A DNA stretch of 64,000 nucleotides from Hyposmocoma kahamanoa (Eukaryota; Arthropoda; Insecta; Lepidoptera; Cosmopterigidae), in assembly GCF_003589595.1 (NCBI RefSeq), contig NW_020653945.1, positions 10,200,855 to 10,264,854 on the forward strand, written 5' to 3'. A program made the position numbers and the translations under genes. The notes under the pieces were generated by a model. It made no database searches and was not told where the DNA came from. It saw only the letters and a program-made list of their open reading frames with translations. Every line of letters begins with the position of its first letter. The first letter of the stretch is position 1. This document shows, one piece after another, positions 24,301-39,300 of the stretch.

Positions 24301-27300
24301 CACGTAGTCTACAATTGTGTAATAATGTACAATATTCATTCCTGTACGTCTGGCGCATTCTAGCCAACAATCGACGAGTACCTTACGCCGATTGGCAAAT
24401 TCTTTCACTACCATGGCAAGCATTATAATGTATGCCATCGGTGCGATAAAAAGAAGAAAAAGTTTTTGATGAAAAAGAATAGTGTTATCTTAAAGAATCG
24501 AATTCATTGACTGGCTCAGTAGGTCATCAGCATAAATTAAATTTTTTGTTATTTGTAGGTATCATTTTTTTTAATATAGAATTTATTAACAGAAAAATGA
24601 TAGAAGTATGTAGAGAGAGACAACATGCTATATTGATTAGCAGATAAATAGTCAAAAATCTTTTACGGTTTTTTTCTTCACTGCATCCGTTCCAGTGAGA
24701 TCAGTGACATCAGTCATTTCAGTGACATCACCTCACAATATACATGGCAAACTTTATTTTTTAAAGCCATTTTAGTAGCTGTCAGTTTGTTATATTTAAT
24801 TAAAAATCGGACTTATAATGACTCTAATAATGAAAAACAACTTTTGCAAAAACTATTATAAACAAGTTATGCAAACCTTTCATTCTTACAAACAAAACAC
24901 TACGCTATTGAACGATAATTTTGTGTTTTGAGTTAAAAAAATATATCATCGCAGCGCCTATATTGCGTGTTAAGAAAAATACATACTTTTAATTACTTTC
25001 CAAGAAAATCTTTTTAAACAATAATATTATCGTCCTATAAGGATCCCTTTCTGTTGCAAAGTAATGGTAACCACTCTGATTACACTACAATGGTCGATTA
25101 TAGTACAGATATTAAACAGACCTCTTTGACTAGCCGTTCGAGTTCTTTGGCAGGCGTGACTTCCCCCTCCTCCACAGTAACGGGTTTCGTCCCCATGTTC
25201 CGAAGCTTCGGACTAAGAGGGGAATGCGATCTGAAAGAGGAAATTAGAGGTTAGAGATGTGTAGAAAATTTAAAGTTTTAAATAATCTCAGTACAGAGTA
25301 CTAAAAAAACCGACCCTAAAAGTACGTAGAATTACTTCCATTTGCCAAGTTTTATTGAAATCGGTTGCCGGAAAGTGCGCAAACCCGGATTCATCCCCTA
25401 GTTCGCCACTGTACGGAACTTGACACAGGAGATAATAAAAATCGGTTCTCACTGCTCAAAGTAAATATCGAGAGAAAAACGCCTTGAATTGGAGAATAGC
25501 ATTGATTTTGCTATTTATTTATTAAAATTTATTAAATAAATTATATTTAAAAATAATTAGTATTTAAAATTTAGGTGCTATTTATTAAAATGAATCTTCA
25601 TGCGTGTACAGCCACCATTAGAGTTGGATGATTTCCTTTAAAATTAAATGGAACCACCGTGGAGGTACCCTCTTTCTAACAAAAAATAATTATCAAAATC
25701 AGTTCACAAATGGCGGAGTTATCACGTAACATACACACACAACAAACACACAGTCGAATTGAGGACCTCCTCCTTTTTTTTTTTGAAGTCGGTTAAAAAG
25801 ACAAACAATGATTACAGGAAAACCCGTAACAAAACAAATTGTTTGTATGGTTCTTGGAACGGCAAATAGGTTGTCCTCCTGATGGGAGCTACCGACCCTA
25901 TAGACAATTTGCTATATTAAGTATTTTTAACATCGCAAATGCGTTCGCGACTATGAGACAAAAAACTATAAGTCTCCTATCCGTATGAACGCATTCAGCT
26001 ACTCAATCCTTCAATTCAAAACACAGCAAAACTTTGGACAAAAGAGGCGAGGCGAAATAAGTAGGTACCAGGTAGCCTAACCTACCCAGGTGTAGTAGCA
26101 ATACAGCTTACCTATTACAGTGATCATGCAGTAATGTGAGCATTATTGCTTTCCATTTCCGAAGGGAAAGGGTGAAATTACAGACACATGGGACTCTTAT
26201 GTCTCAGAGTAACAGGCGTAGTAGCAGTGCACCTCAGATCTTTGCGAGTAAAAGCTCTGAGCGACATTGCAACTGTTATGAACAGGCGTTTCGCTTACCA
26301 CCAGGCGCACGATTTGTTCGTTCAGCGAATCTTTAAAAAAACATGATCTACACAGCCGGGGAACTCTGTTACCAGTTAATGTCATCTTAGACAACCTAAC
26401 GTCGTTCTTTTACAAGCAATTTTTGCTTACTCCGTTTACACTACATGGACGATGTGTGTAGAAGCTAATGATAAATTAAAATGTACTTAATGGAACCAAG
26501 ATGTTTAACAATAAGGCCAGCAGTCCTAGCTTTACTTATATAGACAATACCCGCCAGTAGAGACACTTTCATCATTTCAACCGAGCATGGCGCTACGGCA
26601 TTAGCGAGCGCGACGGCTATGCTTGCGCCTGTTGAGATAACTCGTGTGACGTCATTTGCAAGTCGGTATCAACAATGTCATAAGTAAAAAATCACAATCT
26701 TTTATTGTTTAAATATGGGCGCTGAGATTTTCGTTAAAAAAAATAGAAAAATTATGGCAACAATAAGCAATGTGATTAGCTAATATCAGTTTTGACTTAA
26801 GGATGTTAAAAAAACCATCTTTACGTTTTCCATTTTCGTGATGTGCCAGTATTAAAGCCAGTATGTGATATTTTTTGTCATTGAATTCCGAAATAAAGCT
26901 ATTTTAAAGAACTCCAATTGCACAGAATACGTACAAATTCTGCGTGTATTCATTTCTATGTACATACGAGTACACACACATATTGCTTTTTTAATCATAC
27001 AGAATAAACATATAACAAACAGTTTCAATAACATTGTTGTTTGTAGACTATTAAAAGCAACAAACTTCTGTTGATAAAATATAAATTGAACACGGCTACT
27101 ATTTCATTAAAAAGTTAAAGTTATAAGAATCGTATTAATTGAGAATTTCGTGTATTTTGAAGAGTAGCTTTTAAATCTTGATATAGAGCATATAGACTTT
27201 ATTTTTTTTATTAAAAAAGGTAAATAACTGTCATTTCTTGCTTTGATAGTAATATTATACTGCAAATTCTATATCCACGAAACTGCCGTGTACGTCCGAA

Positions 27301-30300
27301 TGCACCCACACTCGTTCATGCGATCTCTGAAGCTAAGACGTTACGACCAACTTCGTTTGAAAACATGTAAAACTACCTTCATGCTGAAAAGTATTTTTGT
27401 AATAGCGCCAAAAATTTACAATACTTTACCGAAAGAACTAATTCTGAGAAAAACCTTATGCTATTTAAAAAACAATTAAACAAGTTATTGACTAATAAAA
27501 AGTATTATACAGTGTCCGAATTTTTAAATGATAAATCCCTAAATTCATTCGCAAATTTTTAACGTTTTGTGTATTTATTTTGACATCTGGTTACCATAAA
27601 TTGCCTCACATAACTATCACCGCGTTTAAATTGCTACCCGATTGCCCATGTGATATTATTGAAAAAGAAACATGTTACAACCTGGTTTAATCTGTCGAAG
27701 TGCATGTGAGTGAATGTATAACATAGCTTCAATATTTCTGTACCTAATGTTTGGCCGGACACAGTCAAACTATATTTATTTTGTACATGTCAGCTACTAC
27801 ATAGCCTGTGTTTTCACAAATAAATGAATTAAGTATAATAAACCTATTTAAATTCAAATTAAAAATATCTTTATGTCCTGGTTAAAGAATACACACTTCA
27901 ATTCGTCACTCTGATTAAATTCTCTACTCATTCGTAAGGCAGATTTCCCTGAAAAGAATGAGTAACTGAGTAACTAACTCTAGGGGTTGCTCTTAAACTG
28001 AATAAGCACTAATGTCAGACATTAGTTCTTATTCAAAGACAAACAAATCAAAAATAGCACCATTTGATTTCACCTCCTAACACCCAGCAATCTACTATGG
28101 GACAAGAGCTGAACGGCCAATATCGATGCCCAATATACATTAAAATGTACTGAATTTAATAACACGCCCAAACACGTTCAGTTTTGTATGGAAAACGTAT
28201 TCGGAACTTTTTAAATATTTTTCTGTAAGCCCTTTGTAATTGTAATATACAGTAAGATTGTAATATACATATAACACTAAATTTCGCATTTACGTGACAC
28301 GCCCGCGTTTACGTGATCATAGGACTGCAATTGTTTGGGTCTGAATCACTTCATATATCATTTTCATGTACACTTTAGAGCTTAAAAAGTAGTGCTTCAG
28401 TCACAAATTTTAAGGAAGTAAATTACTGGTAGTGTGATTTAGTAAGGAATTGAAATCGTAAGGCTTAGTATAACAAGTAACAAGCCGTTATGTATTCAAC
28501 TTTCGCCAATATGACATTACACACGGACTCTCGTTACAACATCAAAATAAAATCGCATTTATGTAACCACGTTAAGAACTTAAGTACACTTAAAAGGAGT
28601 GTTAAGTAATAAATAATAAACTGTAATTTATATAACTGGTATCACGAGGTTAAGAGGAAGATTTCCCCAGTTCCGTATAATATGAAAAGGCTTAGTTAAC
28701 GAAGGCATTCTAGGAGCACTTTAGTGCCGTAGTGTTACACACAGTTGAAAATTTGAAACTTCTAACACCGAAACGCTCTACTCTCTGGATATTACGCAAA
28801 TATGGATATACGTTTCACTTTAGCCCGGATGTCCTCCATACTACATAAACTATGGTGATAAGTAGGAACGCATGTATATTTAAAAATATTTCATGCAAAT
28901 TAAAACTGTAAATTGTTTCTAAAAATTTCATTGACAATGGTATGTGCCGCGTTACGAAAGAAACTGCTTTGCATGCGAGCCCACACTACGCCGCGAATTA
29001 CAACGCTGAGTAATTTATTTGCTATTCAAGTAGGAGGTTCCCAGTTCACCTTCCTTGCAAGCACAAAGAAAAAATAATCATTAAAACTATAAACATACTA
29101 GTCAGCCCGTATTGAGTTTCTGAGTCATTTCTTTAATTCACACCAACCCATTACTGATAAAAAGTAGAAGCACTTAATTTCATACCGTTTTCCATTGTGA
29201 ATGAATTTCCAATTAAATTGATTTGTACGTTTGTTTATCCAGTCACCAACGGGCGATCGCACAGCGTGCGACATTTAGAAACACCTGTACCACTAAGAAC
29301 ACTCGATCGCACTAATCACTTTGCGGAATGCTTCTACGCAATGAACAACTTTCGAACAAGCTCAGTTAGCTGCATTAAAATGCTCACTTCTGTTGGTCGC
29401 AAAATAAATAAACGAGTAATTTAAGACATGTCGCCAGTACAGACACGGGCTTTAGAATGTAATCACTTAACAGTGCACGCACTAAACTAATGAGATTTCA
29501 GCGGACAATGTCACTGCGCTAATGAGAGCGACACTCGCGGTCGTGATAGTGACTCATAATTTCCGTTACTTTTAGAGCAATATCTACATTAATATAGCGC
29601 CTACTTTAATGCTTTTTGTCACTAAACAGCTCCCGGTACAAAGTTTAAACACGGATGATACACATTGCGTGACTGTTTTAAAAACAATAAATGATTGTTA
29701 ACGCAATAAAGACGTTCTTTCACTAGCGGCCGAGATAAGACTGAGGAAAGGAACACTTTCTTACGCCGTTGACAGTAAAGATAGTGAAGTTATGTACACA
29801 TGTAAATATTATCAATTTAGATATGGAACAATAAATATTGTGGATTTCATCGTAATATACAGAACCGGGCTGATAACGATACGACGTATGATAAGGAATA
29901 TTTAATGTTAACGAACATTGGTCTCTATGTTAGGAAATTGTCGCAAATCAGTTGATGTAAACATACGACTGAAATACAAATATTAATGCAACTAGAACAA
30001 CTTTCATCAATCTTCTGCATTACAAAATAAGAAGTAACTTTCGACATGACAGTATTGAATTACTAAAAAATAAGCGACCTCGTTTTTAGAAATACGTCAC
30101 AAATTTTTATAACAATTGGTGTTAACAGAAAGATTGAATTACCATTATTGCAATATAGTCATGACTTGCAGAAAAGCTCAATTTTTCTATTATTAACAGC
30201 AATATTAATAAAAACTCAAAAATTCTGATAAATCATAAGTTCAACTGCCTCCGTACCCGAACGGTTACCATGCCGGACTGCCACGCAGAGGTCCCAGGTT

Positions 30301-33300
30301 CGATTCCCGGGCCGGGAGAAATATTTATATGGCCTCATTGACTTACAATATGGCCTACATTATTTCTCTCGTGAGTTTGGTTGTACTTTGTGGTTATCTA
30401 TGTGTGTGTCCATGGCACCCGCGACACAGGGTTTCCCTAGTGCGGGGCTATGTTGAGTGTGTGCGTTATTATTATAATTAAATGATTTAACATATTTTTT
30501 TTTATATATATTTATTTTACGGCATCTGAATAGAGCCATATCTTCACAATTTATTCATTTTTAACACAAATATTATTATATAATTTTTAAACGACTTCAA
30601 AAAAAGGAGGAGGTTCTCAATTCAACTTAATGTCTTTTTTTGTATGTATGTTACGCGATAACTCCGCCATTTGTGCACCGATTTTGATAATTCTTTTTTT
30701 GTTGGAAAGAGGGTACCTCCATAATGGTCCCATTTAATTTTGAAGATAATCATCCATCTTTAAGTGTGGCGTCCACGCATGAAGATTCATAGATTCTGAT
30801 ATTCTCCAATTCAATGCGTTTTTCTCTTTCAATATACTTTGAGTAGTGAGAACCGATTTTTATTATCTCGTGTGTCAAATTCCGTATAGTAGCGAACTAG
30901 GGGATGAATCCGGGATTTGCGCACTTTCCGGTAACCGATTTCAATAAAACTTGGCAAATAGAAGTAATTCCACGTGCTTTTGGGGTCGGTTTCTTTAGTA
31001 CTCTGTACTGAGATTATTGCCAGTCGATTCAGAACTCTAAACATATTGTCACCAGCTTAAAATATAATTTTAAACTACAGTAGCATGGTATCTTAACGCA
31101 AAATTACTTTCTAACATCAACGGTAAGCAATTAATTAACAAATGTGCCGTAATTTACAAATTATATGAAGAACAAAAACATAGATAGTTTTCTCTACCTA
31201 ATGTTCCATTATGAAAGTTACCATTACCTGTTTTAACGTTTAGTACGCAAAATTATACAATTTTAAAGACAACTAAATAGTCCAATTCGATAGAGATATC
31301 TGTAAATAGCTTTACCACCTACTCCTACATACTTTTAATAGCAGTAGAACACCTTGTAAAAGAGTCGTCCAGGGAAGTACTGCCACCGTACCTATTTCCG
31401 TCGCCAAGCAGTAATATCAGCATTACGGTTTTCAAGGATAAAAGTGCTGGTGAAATTACAGGCACATGAGACTTGTCAACTAATGCCTCAGGGTGTGACG
31501 GGCACAGTGGTAGTGCCCCTCAGTAATTTGCAATTTGAAGTTCTGAGTGGCACTGCAGCTGTTATGGACAGGCGTGTAACTTACCATCAGGCCGCATGAC
31601 TTGTTTGTTCCGTCACTTGATATTACATAATCTCAGTACAGAGTATAAAAAAAACCGACCTCAAAAGTACGTGGAATTACTTCTATTTGCTAAGTTTTAT
31701 TGAAATATCCCCTAGTTCGCTACTATACAGGACTTGACACTGGAGACAATAAAAATAAGTTCTCACTACGAAACTACTCAAAGTATATTGAGATAAACAC
31801 GCTTTGAATTGAAGAAATAGCAAAATCAACCATTAAAGTAATTGCTCCTAAATTAAAGTTAGGCGCCATTTATAAAAATGAATCTTCATGCGTGAACAGC
31901 CACCCTTCGAGGTGGATGATTTTCTTCAAAATGAAATGGGACCTCTATGGAAGTACCCCCTTTCCAACAAAAAAAGAATCATGAAAATCGGTTCACAAAT
32001 GCCGGTTATATCGCGTAACATATATACAAAAAAAAAAGAACATACAGTCGAATTGAGAACCTCCTCCTTTTTTGAAGTCGGTTAAAAAAACCTATTCCAG
32101 TTATTCCTCGCTATTTAACAGTGTGAAATTGCAAAAATACATTCATATTAGAACCCACAAGAGTTGGCAGGTATATCCTTCTTTGATTCGAGGGTTTAAA
32201 TATGATTTACGTATGTCGGATTTGTTATGACTAATGGAAAGTCGTGTCACTGAGTTTTTACATTATCTGATGAAAGTGACAATGCGTTCAAAGACGGTTT
32301 CAGAATTTGTTCAAGAACGCTTCCCTAAAAAGTGATTTTTCGCCACCATATTTCAGCATACAAATACTACTACGTAATAATTAAGAATAATTCGCATAAA
32401 TAAAGCGAAACGTTTTGAGCGAATTATGCTTATTGTTAACAACATAAGGGTGATATTCCTAGTCTAAGGAGCATCACTTGTATTTCGTTGTTTATTTAAA
32501 TACAAATCATGGTATATACAGTTCGTCAAATATGATAGAACTTAAATACATATATCTGTAAGTGTTTCGACTCAAAAACACAAAAGGTACGATAACTACA
32601 ACAAATCTGTAGAATTCTAAAGAACAAGCTTATAAGATTTAAAGTAACAGATAAAATAAAGATAAAAAGTATAAAAAACTACTTTTCGAAAATCGCATGT
32701 AAGATATATCTAGGGTGCGATTTAAATAAATATCTACTGCTATCGAATTGAAGGAGTATTGTTGTAATCTTTTGAAAGGTAGTCGTAATTCCTTCATGAA
32801 TGAACAATAGCTCTATTGCATTGTCTGACTGACCTGATGGCAGAGGAGAGATGCGGCGGATGGTGTTGCTGCGGCGAGCGCATGTTGGAGATGCGCTCGA
32901 GCAGGTCGTCCTTGAACGAGCGCGCGCGCCGCGCCAGCTTGTTGGCGCCGCGCAAAGACCCGCGATGACCGGAACCCGGCTCGCCGCTTGACTCGTTCTC
33001 TATTAACAATGTAAACAAACATAGTATAATACCCGTTGTTTACCAACAAGATGTGAACAAAATAATGCCAATTGATTACTATGAAAAACGTTCCACTTAT
33101 ATACTTCCTCTACATTTATACACTGATGTTCAACTGCTGGCTACAAGTCTCTACAAAAAAAAAGGTAACTTGCTATAATTTCCACTTTTTGTTCGCGACC
33201 CTAGTTTAACCTGCAATCCTATTAGCTTTACAAAGACTGACACCAACCACATTTGCACAAACATACACACACGGAAAAATACTTAAATAGGTCTACATAG

Positions 33301-36300
33301 ATGTTGACTTTGGCTATCTTGGTTATTTTGATTATTTGGTTATATTGAAAGCAGATTAGATTTGAATATCTAAGTTAATAAAAAAATTAAAACTATATAA
33401 CCTAAATAGGGTGTGTTTTTTACAGAGTACACATTTATAGACGAGCAGTTTATTTATTGTTACTGTTTTATATAATGTGTGCGATTTACATTGTTACTAA
33501 CATAGATTCAGTACGTTGTTTATTTTAAGTGTCTACTAACAGATATGGACTCTTTGTAGTTTGAATTAGTGTGTCAACGGCCATTTGTTTCACTTTTGCT
33601 ATTCAGACGTTTTGATTCTTGGTAAAATACAAAAACTACTACCATAGTTTAATATGAGAAGTTACCACTCCATACAAACGTACTAGCGGGGCTTGAATGT
33701 GAGCACGCCCGCCGCGCGCCGTGTACGGATGCACACATTCGCATAATCGTGTCGACAAAAACGAGCATCAAATAGTAGACTTGTTTATGGTTGTGTTCCT
33801 AGTAGTTTGAAAAGAAAGAAAAGAATGCCTCAAATTCAGAATTGGTCAGCATTTCATTTCTATTTCACAATCATATTCCATAATAATTATCTCTTGGAAC
33901 GACTTATCCTTTCTATTACAATAGGGTAATAAAAACAATTAACACTTCTTTTACTTAAAACGTACTGGACTTAATGATCTTGGTCCATTGTACGAGTCAT
34001 GGGTGCGTTAAATGCTTTTTCTGAATTATAGTTTTGAATCATATAATTACTCATCAGGCCGTCTTTTGAAACTACTAGGTACTCCATAAAATACCTATTG
34101 CCGACTTTTTTCTTACTAATTCAACAAAGTTCCGCATAGTAAGTGCGTAAAGTAAAGCGTAAAAGTGTTTAAACTGTCGTTTGAAACACTATACAGACAG
34201 CACGTGCATTACCGAGACGGCTCACTCTTTTGTCCTGTAGTACTCTAAGATGAAGCGATAAGATGAATTGGTGCAAATAATATTTCGCCAACTATACCTA
34301 CATACTGCATTTAATAAAGGTTATTTCAATATAGCACTAAAATACTGTGATGAACACCTATTTTATTCAAATTACGTTTACAATCTGTAGGTATAATTAA
34401 AATATTAATGTAACAACCCTACGCTACGAGCGAAGTTTACGCGCCGAACAAGCAGGAGTTGCCTCCTTGGTCTTATTATACTATGCTACTACGCTTGTCT
34501 CCCACTGTCCTAGTACAAAGCTAGTAGTAGTAAACCTACAGTTACTGCGTTGCAAAAGAACTGTCAGGATATAGCTCTTTCGCTTCCTCTTCTTGCATCA
34601 GTCTATTGACATACCTCCTTTATTCTTGTTACTTTTGACATTGCCTTCTTAAACAACATCTTGTGGTGATGTGCACACCGCAATTACATGCAGTAGAAAC
34701 TCAGTGTATTTCAGGAGCTCAGAGTATTTCTTAATGTCGACTATACACTGCAGATTTACGATCAAAAATGTAAACAAATGTGATATTTCATCCACAGCCC
34801 GACTTCACTCAATGCTGGGTAAAGGCCTCCAGTAGTTTGTGCCATCCAGGTGCCATAACAAAAAATAAATTTTAAGAAATGTGCCAATGATATAAATCGT
34901 GTTTTTGTTTTCGTTACCATTACGTTGGTAATACAAAATAGGGTTTAAACCGTAAAGTAATCGTTACTTTTTGCCGTTACTACTAAAGATTAAGGTTGTT
35001 TCAAGTTAAAAATTAAATTAGAAAGGATGTCAAGTGTTACTTTTGATTCTCGGACTATCGTTCACATCGAATGCAGCCGTCTTTTGAAGTTGAACTTTCG
35101 ACTGCAGACAGTTGATGTCTCAGTTACCGGTGATCACGTCTGCACGCATTAACTGCAGTCATGCATCAATCTATTGGCAGCGTAAGAGTTACACCTCAAA
35201 ATATTATGGAAGGCAATCATTTCTACATCATTCACCTTACTTCCATGTCATTTCTGATTGCAGAAGTATCGTATCCCCGAGCCATCTTTACAAAACAATT
35301 TTCAGCGTCACGGCGGTCAGAGAAGTTACTGCACGCCGAGACTACTCGGAACTATCCTCTATGTGTTCGTAATTATCGTGGTATGACAACAATGCGAGTG
35401 CCTTAAAATCTTTCTAGATAAACGCCCCCTCACAATGAGTGAGTGTATTCTCTTCTGAAAACTGGTGGTGTCGGTCAAAAACCGCAATGTTTCACTGGGA
35501 TATTTACCAGCACAGAATGAAGTAAAACTCATTGGTGTCAATATCAATGTTATCAGCATACGTAATAACATTGTATACAAAACAGAAGATATTCACCACA
35601 GAGTACCTATATTCACTTTGCATGGTTGGTGTACGGACAACGGCACATCAGACTTCACATTCATGTTCGAAAATCGCCTCCAGTGCAACGGAACAAGATA
35701 CGTCAATATGTAGCTTGATATGCTGGCGTGTGTACATAATATCTCGGACCACCTAACACAGAACACGTGTAAATCATATTAAAAAACAAAGAAGGACGCA
35801 TTACTGTGTAGCATGAGGTAATTGTTGCACTCTCTACTAGGTTACTATAAAAAAATTTCAATAAATTCTTTGGTTTCACTTACTGAGAATACAAATAAGG
35901 AAAAGTTGACAAATACCAAACCTTAATGAACAGTCGGCCTCTCTCTACCTTTAAGGAATGCTCGTGATATTCCATAGCATTTTAAAAAGGTCTGATTTTG
36001 ATTGAATTTATAACAAACCACACAACATTACAAAAAATGTTGTTGTTGTTAATAAGAGATGCCAACAGGCAGAGTATATTTACATAAACTTCAAATAAGT
36101 AAGTAAAACCTTCCTCTGAAATCCCCAATTTAGAATTAACTTTTAAATGCCTAGAGATGTTAAATTAAACCAAGTTTTATTTCAGTACTATACCTTGTTC
36201 TCAAAATAGGTTGAGTTATGTCAATAACAATGTTTTTGTTGGCCTCGTCTCCGCTCAGAGAAATCCAGTTTATGATTCAAGTTATGATTACATTCGCACT

Positions 36301-39300
36301 GAACAATAACGAGGTAACCGATTTCGTCGCACAAATATTATGTACTCACTGCAAAACAACTTCTAATTTCGTGTGAATGTTTTAACCGGTTTTCGGAACA
36401 GTTTGTTTATGAATAAAACAAGATTGTCTCTAGAACAGGATTGTGGGGAACACTGATTTAATGTTTTATATCAGTAATGACGCGCGAGTTTATAAATACA
36501 CGCAAAGGCGACAGCAGGACGCGCCCGAGGCACACGGAGACTGGCGACGGTTGACCGCGACGGATGGCGGTCGCTGCGCGGGTCACGAGTGCGTCATGCA
36601 CATCATAACTTAAGCACACTCCATATTAAAGCCTACTTAGCATTCAGCTTTCGTGTCCCATGTCGCCACCAATCCGCTCCCTATACAAATAGGACGAAGG
36701 AAGCTGTTATTATAGAATAGTAATATCGTAACAATGACATTGAAATCAAAAATAGCTTGATTATGTTCGTGATACATTAAATATTCATAACCTTCGCGGT
36801 CGTGTTTGCATTATTTGCTACCGGAGTAATCAGAGCGACACCTAAAAATATAAATGAAGTTTTTAACCATTTACACGTATTTCTATGAACATAAAACTGT
36901 ATACGAGATTAAAGTTACATTATCTTAAATTTATCTATGATCTCGCACTGACCATGAATTATTTTTTAACACCGGAAATTAAGTGTTAGATCAGAATCTT
37001 TGAGTAAAAATTAATTGTGAAATCACAAACAAATTACTATGAGCGTGGAGTTGCCATTTATATGTTTTTGTGTGCGGCCTTAACATTATCGTAACAATGA
37101 GAGCACAATGGGGTTCCCGCGTCTCTTACGTCTTGTTATACAAGATCAGGCGTTTCATTAGACTTACTAGCTTTTTACTACGTAACATTGAAGCGGACGG
37201 GGAAGACAGAAAGTCTTTCTTCCGACTCATTGCATCAAAATAGAACGCGCGAACTAGTTACTACTTTCAATTTTGCAATACGACAATGAAACTTTTTATC
37301 ATGTTACACATGTCTTGTTAGATTGATATAGATGTCACGTACAAATAGTTTATTGTTTAAAACTTATTAGTGTTTGTATTACAATGTTCAATTGACAACA
37401 TTGCACAGATTGCTTGTTGTGGTTATTTTAGCATATTAAAGCTGACATGATAAATTAAGTTTCAAGAATAACTGCATACCGTGATCATCTTTGCCGGTTT
37501 CTCCATCGCAGGGAATTTGTCGATATACACCAACCCCCGGCGTTGCTGTGACCCGTGAGAAACATCTCTGCATCGGCCGCCGTTTAGCATGTAGCACTGA
37601 ATACGAGTTGCTAATGTCGTCTCTACGGACTGTTGTCAGGTAGTCTTCAGAGGGCGATGAATAATGCTTTAAGTTTTCCTCATCTGCCAAATTTTGAAGA
37701 CTAATCCCATTCCTTAAACTGTCCCTGCCAAACACTTTCTGTTTAGTCTGATACAATACAAGATTGTCGAAACTCTTACAAGGAGACAGTGGCTGGACAT
37801 TGTTGTTACGGATGTCATTATATTTATTGGGGTAGTAAACACTGAGGCGCGGACAATGATCCACTATTATATCCGGTGTTTTATACTTCGCTGGACTGTT
37901 TTTAAGCTGCGGAGGAGGCTCAGATTTGTCGCGGTTGTTTCGATGTTTAATATTCTTAATGTTACGTTTGATGACGGAAGTTCCTCTTTCTTCAAGAGCC
38001 AACGCACTGCGCTCTAACAGATGCAATGGACTCAAGCCTGTTTTGTAAACACGGTAACTCCGTTTGTTCCTCCTTTGGTTCAGATTGTCATCATGGATGA
38101 AAGTTTCATCGTAATGTGGCATCTTGATCGATTGTTATAATTAGCTATAACTTATAATAATCGATTAATTATAACTTATAATTAACCGACTTGTCAGTTT
38201 TTACAGCAATTCGCATTTATCTACCTCACATTATTATTCGACTATACAATTAATTGAATTCATTATTACCGTGTTTCTCTTAAAACGAGTTCTAATCGAG
38301 TTCTGGTCAATTTTCCATAGTAACCCAACTCAGATGCTACTTGTTAGGAGAAAGGGAGAGCCCTGGAGAAATCTTCGAAAGTAGTTACTGCACTTCGCTA
38401 GTTTCTCTCTATAGTGTTTTGATGCAAATTGTGCAATTGTCGGTGTGTGAGACTGGTTCGTGGAGACTTAACTTTATGCTGTTGTAAATCTCTGTCAGCT
38501 AAAATCAGAAATAGCGAATACGTAAGGTAGTACATACAATTAGGTCATTATTTATTTACAGTGAGCGTCGCGACGTAAGTCGTGTGCGCATCGCCGGCTT
38601 TGTCGACTGTCTGGCACAGGCTGCTTCAACCTTGGCATTACAAATTGGAACGTAACAAAACTGATCTGACCAAACCAGATGGTAATACCGATTTAAGTTC
38701 GTAAGTTCACAACCATTAATTACGCTTCATCCATTATTCATTTCAAAACACTGGATATCATACAAATACACTAGTAGGTAGACAATTTAGATGGGTAGAT
38801 AAATCACTATTTGAACGAAGTTATGCAATCAAGTTTCGATAAATATTTACACTAGCGAAAACTTGAACATCGGAATTTAAGACTTTCTCTATACAGTTCA
38901 ATTTTGGTCACACAAAGTTCGATTCTCACTTTTTCACATTATTTACACCGCCAATAACGTTGCTAACCAGTGTGTCAGCCGTTGCCGCTCGATTGTCACT
39001 GCACTAAAAAGATATATCGAATAATTTAAAAACACCAGGCTGTCATGTCATGCAGCGACGTTAATTCGCAAAACATCACTGAGCTGAAAGAACACAATGT
39101 TTAAAAATAGATGAATGTTTTTTCACAAGTCGATGTCGATACTCATCTGAGCGACGACCACGCGAGCAAAGACGCAACGAAGCGTGCAATTGACATGGGG
39201 TGGCGATCACTTGCAGAGATTCGCGGAGGATCATGCGGTGCGACCAGCGGCGGCGGCTGCGCGGCGGCACTGTGGCGGGCTCCCAGGTTGCCAGTCGCCG

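Larger units (their letters stand above)
25231..32833 (-). other. C3G intron 2, 7.6 kb, repeat-rich
   Basis: Contains R1 copies at 25281, 30588 and 31627, R2 copies at 26104 and 31332, LINE fragments at 27240 and 27851 and a SINE at 30244. The stretch 28000-30240 and sequence after 32091 show no recognisable element. Confidence 0.75.

Noticed and set aside
30244..30320. tRNA gene
   Set aside because: The A and B boxes belong to a SINE head; the sequence does not close a full cloverleaf and is followed by the SINE body.
35112..35756. Cluster of overlapping frames on both strands
   Set aside because: No frame dominates, none has a recognisable motif or splice support.
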